A stretch of 51,016 nucleotides of DNA from Dethiothermospora halolimnae. GTDB lineage: Bacteria; Bacillota; Clostridia; Tissierellales; VENL01. Under the pieces are notes generated by a model that worked only from the letters and a program-made list of their open reading frames with translations, was not told the origin of the DNA and ran no database searches. The stretch lies in assembly GCF_037577855.1 (NCBI RefSeq), contig NZ_JBAKFX010000027.1:1-51016 (forward strand), in the 5' to 3' direction. The translations under genes were made by a program, and so were the position numbers. This document shows, piece by piece, positions 25,654-33,953 of this stretch (the first letter of the stretch is position 1; every line of letters starts with the position of its first letter).

Positions 25654-27708
25654 CTATCTTTCATAAATAAAATTTTCTAGATCATGGGATAATAAAGGTT
25701 TACTATAATAGTATCCCTGTACTTCATCGCAATTATTAACTTTTAAAAATTTTAATTGTTCCTTTGTCTCTACCCCCTCAGCTATAACTTTAAATTTTAA
25801 ATTATGGGCCATATCTATTATTGTTTTTGTGATAATGGAACTTTCAAAATCCCCGTTAAATCCCATTATAAATGATCTATCGATTTTCAACTTAGATATT
25901 GGTATCTTCCTTATATAACTAAGGGATGAATATCCTGTTCCAAAGTCATCTATAGATATTTGTATCCCCATATTTTTAAATTCATTAAGTACCTTTATGC
26001 TTCTATCCACATTATGCATCATCAGGCTTTCTGTTAACTCTAATTCCAATTGATTATGTTCTATATTATTTTCATCTATAACCTGTTTAACAATACTAAC
26101 AATATTCTCTTGCCTTAATTGATAAGAACTTAAGTTTACTGCAACATTAAATCTAGGTAGTCCTTTATTATTCCATATATTTATCTGCTTTGCTGCTTCT
26201 TCTAATACCCATCTTCCAATTTCTTTAATTATACCAGTTTCTTCTGCTATGGGTATAAACTCTGCAGGGGATACTAGTCCATATTTGGAATTTTTCCATC
26301 TAAGAAGCGCTTCAACTCCTACAATTTTCTCCTCTTTTAGATCTATTTGGGGTTGATACATTAGGTATAGTTCTTCTTTCTTTATACAATTCCTTAGTTC
26401 ATACTCTATTTCCAGTCTTCTGGTTATTTTATCATTTAGTGCTTGGGTATAATAATATATACGATTTCTTCCCTTTCTTTTGGCCTCAGCCAAAGCCTTT
26501 TCTGAATGCTTTATAAGCTCGTCACCATACTTGCTCTCATCGGGAAAAATGCTTATGCCTATACTGGAAGTTATATATATCTCCTTTCCAGTTATATGGA
26601 ATGATTTTTCAATCAACTCCTTTATATCATTGGCCACAGTAGATGCATATTCCGGTATTGGTATATTAGAAAGTATTATAGCAAACTTGTCTCCACCAAA
26701 ATGACTTATATTACAATTCTTTTTTATATATTCCTTTAATCTATTGCTAACTAATTTTAATATCTTATCCCCCACTTTATATCCAAATGCATCATTTATA
26801 TTTTTAAAACGGTCTAACCCTATCATAATTAAAGCTATCTTGTTTCCTTCATTTCTACATCTTGTAAGTTCCCTATCTAGTATTTTAGTAAAGGCATGTC
26901 TATTGTGTAAATTAGTTAAAATACTATATTCAGCCATTTGCTTCATTTGTCTTTCTATTTTCTTTTTTTCTGTTATTTCATTTAATATCCCTACGTAATT
27001 TGTTATTTCCCCGTTTTTATTTTTTATTGTAAATACCATGAAGTTAGCTGAATATTTTTTATACTTCCTATTTTTACCCTCTATTTCCCCTTCCCAAAAT
27101 CCATTTCTCTCAAGTTCTCTCCATATCATATCACTCTTTTCTTGGTCTATGATAAGTCCAAATAATTTATTTGTATCATTTATCATTTCTTTAGTTTCTA
27201 AGCCACTAATTCTACTGTATGCCCTATTTCCATATATAATTTCACTTGGTTTAGAGTTTGTGAAAAAAATACCCTCCGATGCACTTGACAATATCCTATT
27301 AACTAAATTAAGCTTTTCCTTAGTTTTATTTATTTCTGTAACATCTGTTACAGTTGTCACCTTAAACTTTTCACCATCGTCATTTTTTAAAAGTCCCGCC
27401 GTGGCATAAATATTAAGTATTCTACCATCTTTTCTGATAACTTTCCACTGTTTGTTAATTTCAGTTCCCCCATTAATGAATTTATTGTGGAGAGCCATAG
27501 CTTCCTCCCTTTTACACCTAGGCAGTATCATAGTAAAATTATTGCCTATTAATTCGTCTCTATTATAACCATATATATTACAATAGGTATCGTTTACTGT
27601 GACAAATTTCCCTTCTTCATCAGTCAAGCATATGCCTATATTAGCCACATCAAATATTGCATCTAATAGCTTATCATTATTTTTCAATTTCATCTTATTT
27701 ATATTCAT
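25654..27708 (-). CDS. PAS-PAS-GGDEF-EAL c-di-GMP phosphodiesterase (degenerate GGDEF)
   Basis: Soluble c-di-GMP protein. PAS 1 at about 12-125, PAS 2 at 135-245, GGDEF-type domain at 255-425, EAL domain at 435-680. The cyclase signature reads GGDKF (338-342) rather than GGDEF/GGEEF, and the inhibitory RxxD site is absent, so diguanylate cyclase activity is unlikely. The EAL domain keeps VEALLRW (E466), a LELTES glutamate and DDFGTGYSSL, so it should hydrolyse c-di-GMP, possibly stimulated by GTP held in the degenerate domain, as known for similar composites. GGGAGAGG precedes the ATG. The neighbouring gene encodes an intact cyclase, giving an opposed pair. Confidence 0.92.
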   Translation of the reverse strand: MNINKMKLKNNDKLLDAIFDVANIGICLTDEEGKFVTVNDTYCNIYGYNRDELIGNNFTMILPRCKREEAMALHNKFINGGTEINKQWKVIRKDGRILNIYATAGLLKNDDGEKFKVTTVTDVTEINKTKEKLNLVNRILSSASEGIFFTNSKPSEIIYGNRAYSRISGLETKEMINDTNKLFGLIIDQEKSDMIWRELERNGFWEGEIEGKNRKYKKYSANFMVFTIKNKNGEITNYVGILNEITEKKKIERQMKQMAEYSILTNLHNRHAFTKILDRELTRCRNEGNKIALIMIGLDRFKNINDAFGYKVGDKILKLVSNRLKEYIKKNCNISHFGGDKFAIILSNIPIPEYASTVANDIKELIEKSFHITGKEIYITSSIGISIFPDESKYGDELIKHSEKALAEAKRKGRNRIYYYTQALNDKITRRLEIEYELRNCIKKEELYLMYQPQIDLKEEKIVGVEALLRWKNSKYGLVSPAEFIPIAEETGIIKEIGRWVLEEAAKQINIWNNKGLPRFNVAVNLSSYQLRQENIVSIVKQVIDENNIEHNQLELELTESLMMHNVDRSIKVLNEFKNMGIQISIDDFGTGYSSLSYIRKIPISKLKIDRSFIMGFNGDFESSIITKTIIDMAHNLKFKVIAEGVETKEQLKFLKVNNCDEVQGYYYSKPLLSHDLENFIYER

Positions 27709-27750
27709 TTATATCCTCTCCCATAGTTGTTTTAACCAAGTATTATTAAA

Positions 27751-28854
27751 TTAGTTATTTTTAAACTTTTCTTTAAACTCATACATCCTCTTATCTGCCA
27801 CCTTGAATAATTCTTCCAAATCTTTAGCATCCGATGGATAGTAAGCAACTCCATAACTTGTACTTATTTTAAGTTTATTATTTTCTATATTAATCGGTTC
27901 CGTTTCCAGCTCAAATGCCATTTGGGAAATTCTTTTTTCAATATTTTCTTTATCAGTTTCAAAAAATATTCCAATAAATTCATCTCCCCCATAACGGGCA
28001 ATTAAATCTGACTTTCTAAAGGTATTCTTCAGTTTATTAGCAAAAGCTTTAATAATTTCATCACCAATGCTATGTCCATATGTATCATTTATATTCTTGA
28101 AATTATTTAAATCAAAAACTACTAAAGAAAAGTCTTGATTGTATCTATCCGTTTTATCTAAAATATCCACTAACCTTTCTTTAAAATAATGTCTATTATA
28201 TAATCCAGTTAATTTATCATGTCTTGATAAATACAATTTTTCCCGTATAAGTTGATAATTTTTTATGGCATTCTCAATTTCAATGGAAAAATATCTTATT
28301 AAAAAAATATCATCTTGGTTAAAAGCATCTTTACTATGGCTATCTATATTTAATAATCCATAAAACTTTTCATCAACTATAATAGAACAACTAATTGTAG
28401 TCTTTATATCTAATCCCCCAGCTTTTTTTAATAACTCATAATTCTCTTTACTCATGGAGTCTTTATTAAATTCTGAAATATTTTCTATTCGCATGGGAAC
28501 TTTAATTTGACTCTTACCAAGTTTATCTTTAAAATAAGTCTCTTTAAACTTAAGCTTTATATTGCTTAAAACCTTTTTATCATATCCCTTTGAAGACTTT
28601 ACCTCCAACATATTTTCATCATTTAAAACTAACAAACTCCCCTTATTGGCGCTCTCAATAAGATTTATTCCATTCTCTAAGATATAATCAAAGAAGTTTT
28701 CCGGGTTGTCCATTTTAATTGCAGAATTACTAATATCTAATATTACATCTTTTGCTTTTCTCATCTTACTTAGTTTATTATTTAATTCCGAGTAATCCTT
28801 AATTAATTTATCTTGCTTTTTTATACGATTATTTATTTCATCTATACAATACAA
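27751..28854 (-). CDS. GAF-GGDEF diguanylate cyclase (C-terminal part of a split gene?)
   Basis: Makes c-di-GMP from two GTP. GAF-like sensor at about 38-200, then GGDEF with the intact signature RYGGDEFIG (289-293) and an inhibitory site RKSD (280-283). The start is a problem: the first canonical start in frame, the TTG at 28854, has no ribosome site, and the frame stays open upstream for about 21 more codons reading as plausible coiled coil (ENKKLYINVYNYFNSF). That extension overlaps the end of the two-helix gene at 28881 in the -1 frame. The two reading frames together would make a 456-residue membrane-anchored cyclase. Downstream, the EAL protein follows by 42 bases. Confidence 0.88.
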   Translation of the reverse strand: MYCIDEINNRIKKQDKLIKDYSELNNKLSKMRKAKDVILDISNSAIKMDNPENFFDYILENGINLIESANKGSLLVLNDENMLEVKSSKGYDKKVLSNIKLKFKETYFKDKLGKSQIKVPMRIENISEFNKDSMSKENYELLKKAGGLDIKTTISCSIIVDEKFYGLLNIDSHSKDAFNQDDIFLIRYFSIEIENAIKNYQLIREKLYLSRHDKLTGLYNRHYFKERLVDILDKTDRYNQDFSLVVFDLNNFKNINDTYGHSIGDEIIKAFANKLKNTFRKSDLIARYGGDEFIGIFFETDKENIEKRISQMAFELETEPINIENNKLKISTSYGVAYYPSDAKDLEELFKVADKRMYEFKEKFKNN

Positions 28855-28880
28855 AAAACTATTAAAGTAATTATAAACAT

Positions 28881-29120
28881 TTATATATAATTTTTTGTTT
28901 TCTTCTTTGAATCTACTTTAGGATATAACTTTAATATCTTTCTATTTATATAAAAAAATATCATATTTAAAGCTATACTTATAATTACAAAGGAAAATAT
29001 TAAGTGACCCACATCCATGTCATTATAAATTATTAAATCCGGTATAATAACTGTAACTAAAGAAATAACCACCGCCATTATGGCCAATATTATAGGTTCC
29101 TTGCTCCTTTTCTTAGACAA
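28881..29120 (-). CDS. small two-helix membrane protein, likely anchor of the diguanylate cyclase
   Basis: 79 residues with two membrane helices (about 9-31 and 40-60) and a basic tail. I know no family for it alone. AGGAG lies 8 bases before a TTG start. The stop TAA comes just after an A AAA AAT heptamer (28890-28896, in zero-frame register), and a -1 shift there would continue into the GAF-GGDEF frame. It may therefore be the N-terminal anchor of that cyclase, either joined by programmed frameshifting or cut off by an indel in the A6 run. Confidence 0.65.
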   Translation of the reverse strand: MSKKRSKEPIILAIMAVVISLVTVIIPDLIIYNDMDVGHLIFSFVIISIALNMIFFYINRKILKLYPKVDSKKKTKNYI

Positions 29121-29256
29121 AATATCAACTCCTAATAAAAAAATTGTAAAATAATCTTGGATATTATAGGTTTTGTTAATATGTTTATACCCTAAAGTCT
29201 ATTATGTATATATTAATTTTAAAATTTCATTGTGGTTACTGAGAAGTTCGAAGTTT
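29121..29256. other. gap upstream of the membrane-anchor gene
   Basis: No gene seen. It must contain the promoter of the 29120-27751 unit (a TATAAT on the minus strand near 29163-29168, with no clear -35). The stretch from about 29232 leads into the repeat cluster. Confidence 0.35.
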
Positions 29257-29336
29257 GTACCGGTTAAAAATTTGTAACGATTAATTATTTAATTGCTATG
29301 TGAAATTTCGTACTGTGAAATTTCGTACCGGTTAAA
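29257..29336. repeat. repeat cluster beside the RAYT gene
   Basis: GTACCGGTTAAA occurs twice (29257-29268 and 29325-29336), and between them TGTGAAATTTCGTAC is exactly duplicated in tandem (29299-29313, 29314-29328). GTTCGAAGTT and GTAACGATT nearby recall the TTACGAA cores of the other gap palindromes. It lies about 120-200 bases beyond the transposase stop. Confidence 0.75.
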
Positions 29337-29357
29337 TATTTATTTTTAATATTTAAT

Positions 29358-29390
29358 AAAAAAAGTCCTTATTTAAAGATAAAGGACCGT
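29358..29390 (-). terminator. probable terminator of the RAYT gene
   Basis: AAAAGTCCTT...AAGGAC stem with a T run on the minus strand, about 70 bases past the transposase stop. Confidence 0.6.
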
Positions 29391-29459
29391 AATCAAGTGT
29401 AGTTATGGATTTTTAAGCATAACAAAAAACCCCTCTAGTATATATTAAATTGTCTAATT

Positions 29460-30356
29460 TTAAGCTGCTTGAAAAAACTTTTCTAATAACTCTTTTTCAT
29501 TAAAAGCTAATTCCATTCCAATATTCGACAGTGCAGACACTCTAGTTTGTGATATATTTCCAATATAATCACATATAGTTTTTTGACTAATGTTACAGTA
29601 ACAACTCATGAAGAAACAACTTATTGCCCTTAACTTGGTGTATTTTTGCTTATATTTAATATGAATTTTATCCTTATCCAACTCTAAATATTTTGCAATA
29701 AAATTTACAACCTCTGTAGGTTTATAATTTCTAGGGAGTATTTTCCTACAACTTCTATATTCGTTCTCTATCTTTTCAAACTCTATGTCCAATTCATCAT
29801 CTTCATTTTCAGTTCTTTTAACTAATTCAATATAATTTTTCATATTATTTTTATTATTTAAAGACATAATACTAGTTAAAAACGATAAGTCTAATACATC
29901 AAATCTATCTGTTTTATATATATAATCCTTCAAACTAGAAAATTCATATTGTTCAACTTTACCAGCATAGTCTTTTATATCTTTAGGGTTGTTATGTATA
30001 TAGGCGGATAAAATTATAAGATATTCTTCCTTATCAACTATCTTACTTTTAAATCTATCCATAAAAAGATGTCCCCTACGTTCATATTTTTTATTATAAT
30101 ATATGGCATAGGAAAAGTTTATACCATGCATTATTCTAGATACATCTGCCCCATTGCAATCTAGCATTAGATGCCCATGGCTATCCATTAAACAATATGC
30201 ATATATTTTAAATTGATATTTCTTTTGATACTTTTTTATTAATGAAAAATACATAAGTTTATCTTCTATTTCCCTAAAAAGCCTTAGCTCATCAATACTG
30301 CGAACCATAACATGATAAATACTATCTTCACTTTTCTCCCTTGGTAATCTGGGCAT
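29460..30356 (-). CDS. REP-associated tyrosine transposase (RAYT / Y1-type, TnpA_REP)
   Basis: Single-strand DNA transposase-like protein. It opens with the family start MPRLPREKSEDSIYHVMVRS, then has the HUH-type metal motif H60-G-H62 (MDSHGHLML) and the likely catalytic Y119 in AYIHNNP. The C-terminal 80-90 residues carry a DnaA-like helix-turn-helix (ISQTRVSALSNIG), as in the clostridial branch of the family. RAYTs normally occur once per locus without flanking insertion-sequence ends, and act on short palindromic REP sequences. The third of three close ATGs (30356) is chosen: GGGAG lies 9 bases upstream of it. The frame is intact, so it may be active. Confidence 0.88.
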   Translation of the reverse strand: MPRLPREKSEDSIYHVMVRSIDELRLFREIEDKLMYFSLIKKYQKKYQFKIYAYCLMDSHGHLMLDCNGADVSRIMHGINFSYAIYYNKKYERRGHLFMDRFKSKIVDKEEYLIILSAYIHNNPKDIKDYAGKVEQYEFSSLKDYIYKTDRFDVLDLSFLTSIMSLNNKNNMKNYIELVKRTENEDDELDIEFEKIENEYRSCRKILPRNYKPTEVVNFIAKYLELDKDKIHIKYKQKYTKLRAISCFFMSCYCNISQKTICDYIGNISQTRVSALSNIGMELAFNEKELLEKFFQAA

Positions 30357-30463
30357 AGTCATCATCTCCCATTTTTTTTATTAACAGGATTATTACCACT
30401 TTTATTTTAAATATACATCTGTATATTGTTTAACTCTATTTCTTAATTTAATATCTGTGTACA

Positions 30464-30509
30464 AAAGTACTACCCCTATTTTTCAGATGAAAAATAGGGG
30501 TAGTACTTT
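30464..30509. terminator. terminator after ecfT
   Basis: A 21-bp perfect stem (AAAGTACTACCCCTATTTTTC and complement) with a 4-base AGAT loop, between the RAYT start and the EcfT stop. It ends the ECF operon on the minus strand. Confidence 0.85.
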
Positions 30510-30520
30510 ATATAATATAT

Positions 30521-30532
30521 TTAACCGTCCCT
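30521..30532. repeat. AGGGACGGTTAA motif, copy 1
   Basis: TTAACCGTCCCT on the + strand, in the gap between ecfT and the RAYT gene. One of four copies found only in gene gaps between 30.5 and 38 kb. Confidence 0.7.
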
Positions 30533-30553
30533 ACAACCTTTTAATTATAAAAC

Positions 30554-31381
30554 TTAAAATGGATACCAAAATTTAGTGCTCAAAGTATTATTTATTACAA
30601 ACCCCAAAATAACTAACAGTATACTTAAACTTAAAAATACAAAATCAATCTTTTTATAAGGTCTTCTATTATACCATGTTCTTTCCTTATACCTTCCAAA
30701 TCCTCTTAATTCCATGGCATTTGACACTACTTCAATCCTATTTAGTGATGATATAAGTAGGGGAATTAAAATAGTTATATGATTTTTTAATCTTTTAAAT
30801 AACTTAGCTTCCTTCTTATTAAAACATACTCCCCTTGCTTCTTGTGCATTAATTATATTTTTCATTTCTTCTTTAACATCAGGTATATATCTTAAAGCTA
30901 TATTTATTGCATAAGCTATTTTATATGATATACCAATCCTATTTAAACCGCTGGCAAACCTACTTGGATGGGTGGTAAATACAAATAGTAATGTTATTGG
31001 AAGAATCGATAAATATTTAAAGGATAGTGTTAGAGCAAAAAATAAAGTTTCGTAGGTCAACTCTCTTCCAAATAACTTCATAACTTCAGAATATGTTCCT
31101 GTAAGCTCTGAGCCATGCTTGGGAGTTATTATAATTAAAAAAATTGAATTGAAAAATGTAAATATAATTACAAATATAACAAGGGGTTTAATATTCTTAA
31201 ATGGAATTTTGGCTAACTTTACTAAGAATACACCTAAGCCCCCCATTATGGTAAATACTCTAATATCCATAAACATAAATACAAAAATAGTCCATGCCAA
31301 TAACATTATAAACTTTATACTGCCTTGAATTTCATGTACTATTGATTCCCTTTCAATATATAAAGAACCTGTTTTATTCAT
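30554..31381 (-). CDS. ecfT: ECF transporter transmembrane (T) component
   Basis: Membrane scaffold of an energy-coupling-factor transporter, joining the ATPases to the S component. About 275 residues with five or six membrane helices. The cytoplasmic coupling helices carry EARGV and ELRGFGR, the paired Ala-Arg-Gly and Leu-Arg-Gly signatures of the CbiQ/EcfT family. The ATG at 31381 overlaps the ATPase stop (ATGAATAA), and AGGTAGG lies upstream; a GTG three codons earlier is less likely. It is the third gene of the S-AA-T operon, closed by a strong terminator. Confidence 0.92.
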   Translation of the reverse strand: MNKTGSLYIERESIVHEIQGSIKFIMLLAWTIFVFMFMDIRVFTIMGGLGVFLVKLAKIPFKNIKPLVIFVIIFTFFNSIFLIIITPKHGSELTGTYSEVMKLFGRELTYETLFFALTLSFKYLSILPITLLFVFTTHPSRFASGLNRIGISYKIAYAINIALRYIPDVKEEMKNIINAQEARGVCFNKKEAKLFKRLKNHITILIPLLISSLNRIEVVSNAMELRGFGRYKERTWYNRRPYKKIDFVFLSLSILLVILGFVINNTLSTKFWYPF

Positions 31382-33074
31382 TAACAACACCTACCTTTTC
31401 CTTCCTGATAAATTGAGATACAAAGGAACCAATATTGTTAATACCACATATTCTAGCTAATTTGGTAAGGGATGTTTCTTTAAGATTTGCTTTTTTTATT
31501 ACTTCATTATCTGATAAGATATTATAGATACTATCTTCTTTTATTATTTCTCCTTGGCACAGTACTAGTCCTCTATCTCCATATTCCAAAGCAAGCTGCA
31601 TATCATGGGTAATTATTATAATACTTGTTCCTCCTTTCTTAATTCTATCAAGAAAGGTCATAAATTCCTTATAATTCCTATAGTCCTGACCGGCCGTTGG
31701 CTCATCTAATATAATTATCTCTGGTTTCATAACTAAAATTGAAGCTATAGTAAGTCTCTTTTTTTGACCATAACTTAATGCTGATATGGGCCAATTTCTA
31801 TATTCATATAGTCCACATATTCTCAATGTCTCATTTACTCTATCTCCTATAGTATCCTTATCCATTCCAAAATTTCTAGGACCAAAAGCCACCTCATCAC
31901 AAACTATGTTTTGGGTGATCATATGATTGGGATTTTGCATTGCATATCCTATTATATGGGCTCTTTTTCTAACTGTCCAATCTGTAATATCTTGTCCTTT
32001 ATAATACATTTTCCCTTTATTATTTCTAGCAATCCCCGATATAACCTTTAAAAGGGTTGACTTACCGGCTCCATTGTTTCCTAGTATAATTAATGTTTCT
32101 TTTTTATTTATATTAAAACTTATGTTTTTAATAATATTTTCTGAATCTTTAAAGTATCGATAATAAACACCTTCTAGTTGCAAAATTATTTCCTTATCTT
32201 CTTTTTCTTTAATATCCTTTTTTGTCAAACTCAATTTTTTCATATTTTCACTATACTTTATTGCATTTTCTATTTTAGATATTTTATCTAGTTTTCCTAT
32301 CTTGACCTTCAATTTTTTTAAAGCTTCTACATATAGAGGTTCCCTTAAGCCGCTTCTTGTAATTGAGTTGGTACTAAGTAATTCATCAGGGCTACTATTT
32401 GCTATTATCTCACCTTCATCTATTATCACCATTCTATCTATATTATGCTCTAAGACATCCTCTATTCTGTGCTCAATAATAATAATTGTTTTATTTGTTC
32501 TCCTATGTATTTCATCAATTAATTCCATGGCCCTATTCCCACTGACAGGGTCTAAATTAGCTAATGGTTCGTCAAATAACAGTATTTCAGCATCAGATGC
32601 TAATATACCCGCCATTGAGACCCTCTGCTTTTGGCCCCCACTTAAATTATATGGTGTCTCATCTATATAGTCATTCATGTTAACAGCCTCTAATGCTTTT
32701 ATGACTCCATTGAACATATCCTTCTGGGCTACCTTGTTATTTTCATATATAAATGCCACGTCTTCTCCCACACTTAATCCTACAAATTGACCGTCTTGAT
32801 CTTGAAGTATGGTTCCAACATGTTTACTTATTTCATGAATACTTTCTCTATATGGTTTTAGTCCATTTATAGTTAATTCTCCATCTATAACTCCTTTATA
32901 TGAAAAAGGTATTAGCCCATTTATACAATGGGCTAATGTGGACTTACCTGATCCACTTGGACCTGCTATTAGTATTTTTTCACCTTTTTCTATATTAAGA
33001 TTGATATTTTTTAATGTAGGTGATTTCACACCGTTATACTTAAATGTAAAATTTTCGAAAGATATGATTGTCAT
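31374..33074 (-). CDS. ECF transporter double ATPase
   Basis: Two ABC ATPase domains fused in one 566-residue chain, doing the job of EcfA1 and EcfA2. Domain 1 (about 1-235): Walker A GPSGSGKST, signature LSGGQKQRVSMAG, Walker B ILLFDEPLAN. Domain 2 (about 300-530): Walker A GNNGAGKST, signature LSYGQKKRLTIAS, Walker B IIILDEPTAGQ. Both are intact, with switch histidines. The ATG overlaps the S-component stop by the ATGA arrangement, with GGAGG upstream, so translation is coupled. Such fused ATPases are common with the UPF0397/YkoE type of S component. Confidence 0.95.
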   Translation of the reverse strand: MTIISFENFTFKYNGVKSPTLKNINLNIEKGEKILIAGPSGSGKSTLAHCINGLIPFSYKGVIDGELTINGLKPYRESIHEISKHVGTILQDQDGQFVGLSVGEDVAFIYENNKVAQKDMFNGVIKALEAVNMNDYIDETPYNLSGGQKQRVSMAGILASDAEILLFDEPLANLDPVSGNRAMELIDEIHRRTNKTIIIIEHRIEDVLEHNIDRMVIIDEGEIIANSSPDELLSTNSITRSGLREPLYVEALKKLKVKIGKLDKISKIENAIKYSENMKKLSLTKKDIKEKEDKEIILQLEGVYYRYFKDSENIIKNISFNINKKETLIILGNNGAGKSTLLKVISGIARNNKGKMYYKGQDITDWTVRKRAHIIGYAMQNPNHMITQNIVCDEVAFGPRNFGMDKDTIGDRVNETLRICGLYEYRNWPISALSYGQKKRLTIASILVMKPEIIILDEPTAGQDYRNYKEFMTFLDRIKKGGTSIIIITHDMQLALEYGDRGLVLCQGEIIKEDSIYNILSDNEVIKKANLKETSLTKLARICGINNIGSFVSQFIRKEKVGVVNE

Positions 33075-33751
33075 TCATTTTGTCCTCCAATTTCTTCTTT
33101 TTCCAAGTCTACAGTTTTGTTTCTTTTAGCTAAACCTATTAAAACAGGTATCCCTATCACTGCAATAACTGCTAAATTGGTGACACTAGACAAAATTATC
33201 TGAAGCCAAACCTTATCGGCTGGCTCACCATATAAAAATACATCTCCCAGATATGCAACTAAACTACCTATTACAACCCCTGCAATGGAATATATATACA
33301 TCCTAATGATGTGCGCTTTATTTAACATACCAGCACTAATGTCATATTTATCATCTAAATTTATTAGTCCTGAAAATAATCCTATAACAGCTGATAAAAA
33401 CACCCAACTCCACCATACAGATCCCCACATTAATGCATCATTGAGAGCATGACCAATAAATCCTACTAAAAAACCTACAATTGGTCCAAATAAGCCTCCG
33501 AAGATAACAAGTATTGCTATTGCTATTCTAAATGATGTGTTTGGCCCTATGGGTATTGGTATCATAGATATAACCCCATAAAGGGCTGCACCTATTCCTA
33601 TGGCAACAACATCTTTAGTGCTTAATAAACTCCCCTGTGACTTTTTCTTTGAATATACTCTTAAAACCAAACAAACTACTAGTACCGCAGCAATAGATAT
33701 AATTCCTTCTTTTGTAGCAATGGACTTAAAAAACCCCGTAATCTTATCCAT
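33071..33751 (-). CDS. ECF transporter S component, UPF0397-like
   Basis: Substrate-binding membrane protein of 226 residues with an N-terminal extra helix and about five more. VVAIGIGAALYGVISMIPIP, then GGLFGPIVGFLVGFIGHALN and WWSWVFLSAVIGL, match the UPF0397 family. The substrate is not known from sequence; vitamins or their precursors are usual for ECF systems. I saw no riboswitch in the 200 bases upstream, which would have helped. GGGGG lies before the ATG. It is the first gene of the operon. Confidence 0.85.
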   Translation of the reverse strand: MDKITGFFKSIATKEGIISIAAVLVVCLVLRVYSKKKSQGSLLSTKDVVAIGIGAALYGVISMIPIPIGPNTSFRIAIAILVIFGGLFGPIVGFLVGFIGHALNDALMWGSVWWSWVFLSAVIGLFSGLINLDDKYDISAGMLNKAHIIRMYIYSIAGVVIGSLVAYLGDVFLYGEPADKVWLQIILSSVTNLAVIAVIGIPVLIGLAKRNKTVDLEKEEIGGQNE

Positions 33752-33861
33752 ACTAAATCCCCCTTTATTATTTATGAAATATTTACACCATAGATATTCT
33801 ATAAATAATAAAAATAACCTTTATTTTTTCAAAATTATCTTATAGTTGTTACATATTGTAT

Positions 33862-33873
33862 TTAACCGTCCCT
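33862..33873. repeat. AGGGACGGTTAA motif, copy 2
   Basis: TTAACCGTCCCT between the PPP phosphatase stop and the ECF operon start. It is followed by CTAGGATTTT twice in a row (33873-33892). Confidence 0.7.
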
Positions 33874-33953
33874 AGGATTTTCTAGGATTTTCCTTAGATT
33901 ACTTTAAAACATAAAATACTACCCCTTTATAGGTGCATATAGTTTGTTTGGAT

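Noticed and set aside
19452..29650. c-di-GMP riboswitch in the signalling island
   Set aside because: No GEMM-type conserved cores found in the gaps on either strand by eye.
33752..33953. Riboswitch before the ECF S-component gene
   Set aside because: No THI, RFN, cobalamin or S-box conserved core was seen; the stretch is AT-rich with only the AGGGACGGTTAA motif.
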